Below, one piece after another: positions 61,036 to 64,000 of a stretch of 64,000 nucleotides of DNA (position 1 is its first letter; each line of letters starts with the position of its first letter). Source of the stretch: Streptomyces sp. NBC_01016. GTDB taxonomy: Bacteria > Actinomycetota > Actinomycetes > Streptomycetales > Streptomycetaceae. The position numbers and the translations under genes are program-made. The notes beneath the pieces were generated by a model, which was not told the DNA's origin, ran no database searches, and saw only the letters and a list, made by a program, of their open reading frames with translations. The DNA lies in the NCBI RefSeq assembly GCF_026341035.1, contig NZ_JAPEOQ010000002.1:3410001-3474000 (forward strand), read 5' to 3'.

Positions 61036-62045
61036 CCGCTACGACCGCCGCGGCGAAGGTCGAGATCGGGCTCGGCCTGCAGAGCGACAAGCAACCCGCC
61101 GACTACGCCCGGCTCGCCGCCCGCGCCGAGGACCACGGCTTCGACGTGCTCTCCGTGTTCGGCGACCTGATGTACCAGCCGCCGCTCTTCCCGCTGCTCG
61201 AGATGGCCCGCGCGACGCGCCGCGTACGGCTCGGCGCCGCCTGCTGGAACCCGTACTCGATGCATCCGTACGAGATCGCCGGCCAGGTCGCCGCGCTCGA
61301 CCTGGCCTCGTCCGGGCGCGCGTACCTGGGCCTGGCCCGCGGTACATGGCTGGGCGATGTCGGCATCGGGCAGCCGCGGCCGCTTGCGCACATCCGGGAC
61401 GCCGTGGGACTGATCCGTGCGCTGCTCTCCGGCTCGGAGGAGGGCTACGAGGGTGAGGTGTTCCGGCTTGCACCGGGCACGCGCCTCCGTTACCGGCCGG
61501 AGCGCCCCGACGTCCCCGTGCTGATCGGCACGTGGGGTGCGCGCACGGCGGCTCTCGCCGGGCGCATCGCGGGCGAGATCAAGATCGGCGGTTCGGCGAA
61601 CCCCGCCATGGTCGACGTGATGCGCCGCCGGATCGCGGGCGGGCCCGACGCCGCTCCCGCGGACCACGTGGGCATCGTGGTCGGCGCCGTGACCGTCGTC
61701 GACGAGGACGGGGCGCGGGCGCGGGCCCACGCCCGTACCGAGGTCGCGATGTACCTCGCGGTGGTGGCCGATCTCGACCCGACGGTCGACGTCCCCGCCG
61801 GGCTGCTGGCGGGCGTCAAGGAGCGGCTGGCCCGCGGTGACTCGGTCGGCGCCGGAAAGCTGATCCCCGACGACCTCCTGGACCTGTTCGCCTTCTCCGG
61901 CACACCCGAACAGGTCGCGGCGCAAGCCCAGTCGCTCATCGACGCGGGCGCGTCCCGCGTGGAGTTCGGGACACCGCACGGCCTCACGGACGACGGTGGC
62001 GTCGACCTCTTGGGAACGCGGGTGCTGCCGCTCCTGGATCGGTGA
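61032..62045 (+). CDS. LLM-class F420-dependent oxidoreductase
   Basis: A 337-residue luciferase-like TIM barrel. Features are VEIGLGLQSDKQPADYARLAARAEDHGFDVLSVFGD at the N terminus, the cofactor strand RLGAACWNPYSMHPYEIAGQVAALD, and VPVLIGTWGARTAALAGRIAGEIKIGGSANP (F420-dependent methylene-H4MPT-reductase-like). The start GTG 61032 overlaps the upstream stop. Fourth gene of an operon with an SSS symporter, it should reduce or oxidise the imported compound. Confidence 0.88.
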   Translation: MTATTAAAKVEIGLGLQSDKQPADYARLAARAEDHGFDVLSVFGDLMYQPPLFPLLEMARATRRVRLGAACWNPYSMHPYEIAGQVAALDLASSGRAYLGLARGTWLGDVGIGQPRPLAHIRDAVGLIRALLSGSEEGYEGEVFRLAPGTRLRYRPERPDVPVLIGTWGARTAALAGRIAGEIKIGGSANPAMVDVMRRRIAGGPDAAPADHVGIVVGAVTVVDEDGARARAHARTEVAMYLAVVADLDPTVDVPAGLLAGVKERLARGDSVGAGKLIPDDLLDLFAFSGTPEQVAAQAQSLIDAGASRVEFGTPHGLTDDGGVDLLGTRVLPLLDR

Positions 62046-62076
62046 CGGACTGCACCGGCGGTCGGTGCCGAGGTCT

Positions 62077-62127
62077 CGGGGCTCTGCCCCGGACCCCGCT
62101 CCTCAATCGCCGGAGGGGCTTGATGGG
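62077..62127. repeat. Streptomyces-type interspersed GC hairpin at the GH89 3' end
   Basis: CGGGGC (62077-62082) and GCCCCG (62086-62091) form a hairpin followed by a CGCTCCTCAATCGCCGGAGG-type tail. This element type is widespread in Streptomyces intergenic DNA. Here it supplies the stop codon and last residues (SSPSGD) of the GH89 protein. Confidence 0.6.
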
Positions 62128-64000
62128 GTCCGCAGCTCATCGAACGTCACGATCCCCCGTTCTTGGCTCCCACCATTCGCCGCACTCATGAACACCCCCA
62201 CGTCCTGCCCGCCACCCGCGACCCCCGCCGGGGCAGCCGTGCCGACCGTCGTCCAAGTGGTGCCGTCCGTGCTGAACTCTCCCTTGTACGTGGCACCTTG
62301 ACGGGTCAGACGCAGCCGCACCGGCGCCGTCACCGAGCCGCCCGCCGTCGTGACGGAGTCGAGGCGGCCGTTGCCGTCGGCGTCCCAGGACAGCGCACAC
62401 CCGTTGGACGGGGTGACCGCGAGATTGACGTATCCTGAACTCCCCTTGCCCGTCAGGTCGTTGCGGACGATCAGGCCCGCGCGCGCCCAACCGCCCGTGC
62501 GGTCCTGGGCGGTGACCCGGACCGAGGCGGAGGACCCGTCCGTGAAGGCCCCGGGGCGGTAGATCGCGCCGAACTCGTCCGTGCCGCCCCACAGATCGGC
62601 GCCGCCGCCCTCGATGGCGAAGGCATCGCCGGACTGGCCGAACACCGCGTCGTTGAACGACACCGTCTTGTACGGGTCCTTGACCCCCGTTCCCGCCAGG
62701 AGCCGGACCGCGTCGACCGCCGCGCCGCGCGCGGTGCCCATCCGGTACGCGGCGTCGGCGCGCGCCCGGAGCACGAGCCCGTCCGCCGCGCCAGTCAGTG
62801 ACACCGTGAAGCGTCCCGTGAAGGACTCGCCGGGAGCCACCGAAGCCGCGACGACCGGGCCCTCCGCACGAGCGGTCAGCCCGTCGGGCAGGTCGAGCGA
62901 GAGGACGACGCCCCGCGCCGCCGCCAGGCCGTTACGGTTGGTGAACGTGACCTCGACCGTGACCGGCTCGTCCGTGGAGACGGCGGCGTGCGCGGCGGAG
63001 GCGGTCAGCGTGGCCTGGTGCGCGGTGTTCGCGAGCGTGTCGTGGATCCGGCGTGCGAGCCGCTCGATCGACCCCGAGGGGCGCTCCGGATAGGGCTCGT
63101 GGCCGTGCGCCCACTTGTCGTCCATCGCGAACCAGTCGATCTCGGCGGGCTCCCGGTCCTCGGCGAGCGAGGCCGTCAGCTCGGCGAAGTACCTGCGCCA
63201 GCGGGGCAGATAGAGGCCGGAGACGAGGCCCGACCACTCCCGGTTGGCGTAGTCGCGCAGCCCCGCGTCGCTGCCGGCCCGGTCACCCCAGGTCGTGACG
63301 ATCGACCGGGCGTCGTACTCCAGTTGGTCCCGTTCCGCGCGATCGGCTCCCCAGGCACGGGCCTCGGCGAGCCACCGGCCCAGCAGATGCTGCTCCGAGG
63401 TGGCCAGCGCGTCGTCGAGGAGCTTCATCCAGTCGAGCCACGTCCGCGTCAGCTGCTCGAACAGTGCGGTGTCACGTGCCTCGTACGCCGCCCTGATCTG
63501 TGGCAGCAGCACCCGGCTGCGGTTGGCGAGCACCTGCCGGGCGACGTCGAGCAGGTCGTACCGGTAGGCGGAGCTGTCCCGCAACTCCTCGTCGACGGCC
63601 AGGAGTTCGGTGAGGGCGCGGTCGAAGGCGGCGGTGTCGTAACGCTCGGCCTTCGGGCTCCACGCGGCGGCCGACTGTACGTTCAGCGCCGGCCGGGCCC
63701 CGAACAGGCCGTCCGGCGCCTCGCTCCAGGAGTCGGTGCGGCGCATCCCGTACGCCGTCTCACGCAGCACCCGCCAGGCCGCGCTCGCGTGCCGGTCGGC
63801 GCCGCCGTACCGGGACGCCGCCCACCGCCCGAACCAGTCGTCCAGGTCGACACTGCCCGCCGTCCACGCAAGGTCGCCGAGGAGTGCGAGCGCCGCGGGG
63901 TTGTTGTCGGCCCCCTCCGGCATCGCGGCGATCCCGGACAGCCTGCTGCCGTCCTTGTCCCGCCAGCGCGGGTAACTCTCCACCCAGTCCGGGGTGTTGG
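62103..64000 (-). CDS. GH89 (alpha-N-acetylglucosaminidase-like) hydrolase, N-terminal part outside the window
   Basis: About 632 codons of a larger secreted glycosidase. The GH89 C-terminal helical domain is evident (YDLLDVARQVLANRSRVLLPQI, LLGRWLEDAR-like LLGRWLAEARAWG, YANREWSGLVSGLYLPRWRRYF). It is followed by a NEW3-like beta domain (VTFTNRNGLAAARGVVLSLDLPDGL) and a jelly-roll module (AGLIVRNDLTGKGSSGYVNLAV). The frame is open to base 64000, so the catalytic N-terminal half lies outside. It removes terminal alpha-GlcNAc from glycans. The last residues come from an interspersed element. Confidence 0.88.
   Translation of the reverse strand, partial: NTPDWVESYPRWRDKDGSRLSGIAAMPEGADNNPAALALLGDLAWTAGSVDLDDWFGRWAASRYGGADRHASAAWRVLRETAYGMRRTDSWSEAPDGLFGARPALNVQSAAAWSPKAERYDTAAFDRALTELLAVDEELRDSSAYRYDLLDVARQVLANRSRVLLPQIRAAYEARDTALFEQLTRTWLDWMKLLDDALATSEQHLLGRWLAEARAWGADRAERDQLEYDARSIVTTWGDRAGSDAGLRDYANREWSGLVSGLYLPRWRRYFAELTASLAEDREPAEIDWFAMDDKWAHGHEPYPERPSGSIERLARRIHDTLANTAHQATLTASAAHAAVSTDEPVTVEVTFTNRNGLAAARGVVLSLDLPDGLTARAEGPVVAASVAPGESFTGRFTVSLTGAADGLVLRARADAAYRMGTARGAAVDAVRLLAGTGVKDPYKTVSFNDAVFGQSGDAFAIEGGGADLWGGTDEFGAIYRPGAFTDGSSASVRVTAQDRTGGWARAGLIVRNDLTGKGSSGYVNLAVTPSNGCALSWDADGNGRLDSVTTAGGSVTAPVRLRLTRQGATYKGEFSTDGTTWTTVGTAAPAGVAGGGQDVGVFMSAANGGSQERGIVTFDELRTPSSPSGD

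Overview
The window is actinobacterial and almost certainly from a Streptomyces-type chromosome. Base composition is very high in GC with strong third-position bias, GTG starts are frequent, genes are coupled by ATGA/GTGA overlaps, and family content is typical: F420-type LLM oxidoreductases, many TetR/LysR/LacI/PucR regulators, a Tat-exported DyP peroxidase, and two GC-rich hairpin elements of the kind scattered through Streptomyces genomes. It is an accessory, catabolic part of the chromosome. I see no rRNA, tRNA, CRISPR, prophage or transposase. Nearly every operon carries its own regulator next to short palindromic sites.

Layout. 1-2.9 kb: a drug-efflux MFS pump (left end cut) with its TetR regulator. 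3.2-7.0 kb: a glucarate operon (kdgD, gudD, GntP-type permease). 7.0-9.2 kb: LysR and a divergent MDR oxidoreductase. 9.3-15.0 kb: GltS-like symporter, then Nramp-like transporter, sugar-acid dehydratase and LLM oxidoreductase. 15-18.5 kb: LysR, DoxX protein, TetR and an FAD monooxygenase. 18.5-27.3 kb: a LacI-controlled sugar locus with a lacI-FAH(KDA dehydratase-like)-grpB operon divergent from GH172, an ABC importer and an FGGY kinase. 27.3-33.7 kb: a D- to L-amino-acid conversion locus (permease, M20 desuccinylase, PucR regulator, GNAT acyltransferase, N-succinylamino-acid racemase) tied together by a repeated operator. 33.8-35.8 kb: methyltransferase and TetX-like monooxygenase. 35.8-40.3 kb: secreted phosphoesterase and EfeO-EfeB iron uptake without EfeU. 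40.5-46.3 kb: a latex-clearing-protein (rubber oxygenase) locus with a tandem-domain TetR, an aldehyde dehydrogenase, a GXWXG protein and an alcohol dehydrogenase. 46.4-50.3 kb: Lrp-like regulator, MFS carrier and M20 amidohydrolase. 50.4-55.7 kb: SDR/TetR pair, CocE-type hydrolase, AbgT transporter. 55.7-58.7 kb: ArsR-like regulator, tartrate/D-malate dehydrogenase, a LysR remnant and an XRE-cupin regulator. 58.9-62.0 kb: a tightly overlapped DUF3311-SSS-TIGR04076-LLM operon. 62.1-64 kb: the C-terminal part of a secreted GH89 alpha-N-acetylglucosaminidase-like enzyme (right end cut).

The most notable observations are these. (i) Four copies of a TTGGCCGAT...CACAA site lie as two pairs, each with the same 32-bp offset, in the two divergent promoters of the D-amino-acid locus; they define a local PucR regulon. 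(ii) The GH172/ABC/FGGY/KDA-dehydratase locus would fit uptake and breakdown of a D-arabinofuranose- or fructofuranose-containing oligosaccharide. (iii) The Lcp locus pairs a rubber oxygenase with aldehyde- and alcohol-processing genes. (iv) A leader with competing hairpins precedes the TetX-like gene. (v) A LysR tail is stranded in the same frame just beyond the XRE-cupin stop codon. All functions are read from sequence patterns and family knowledge; no searches were run.
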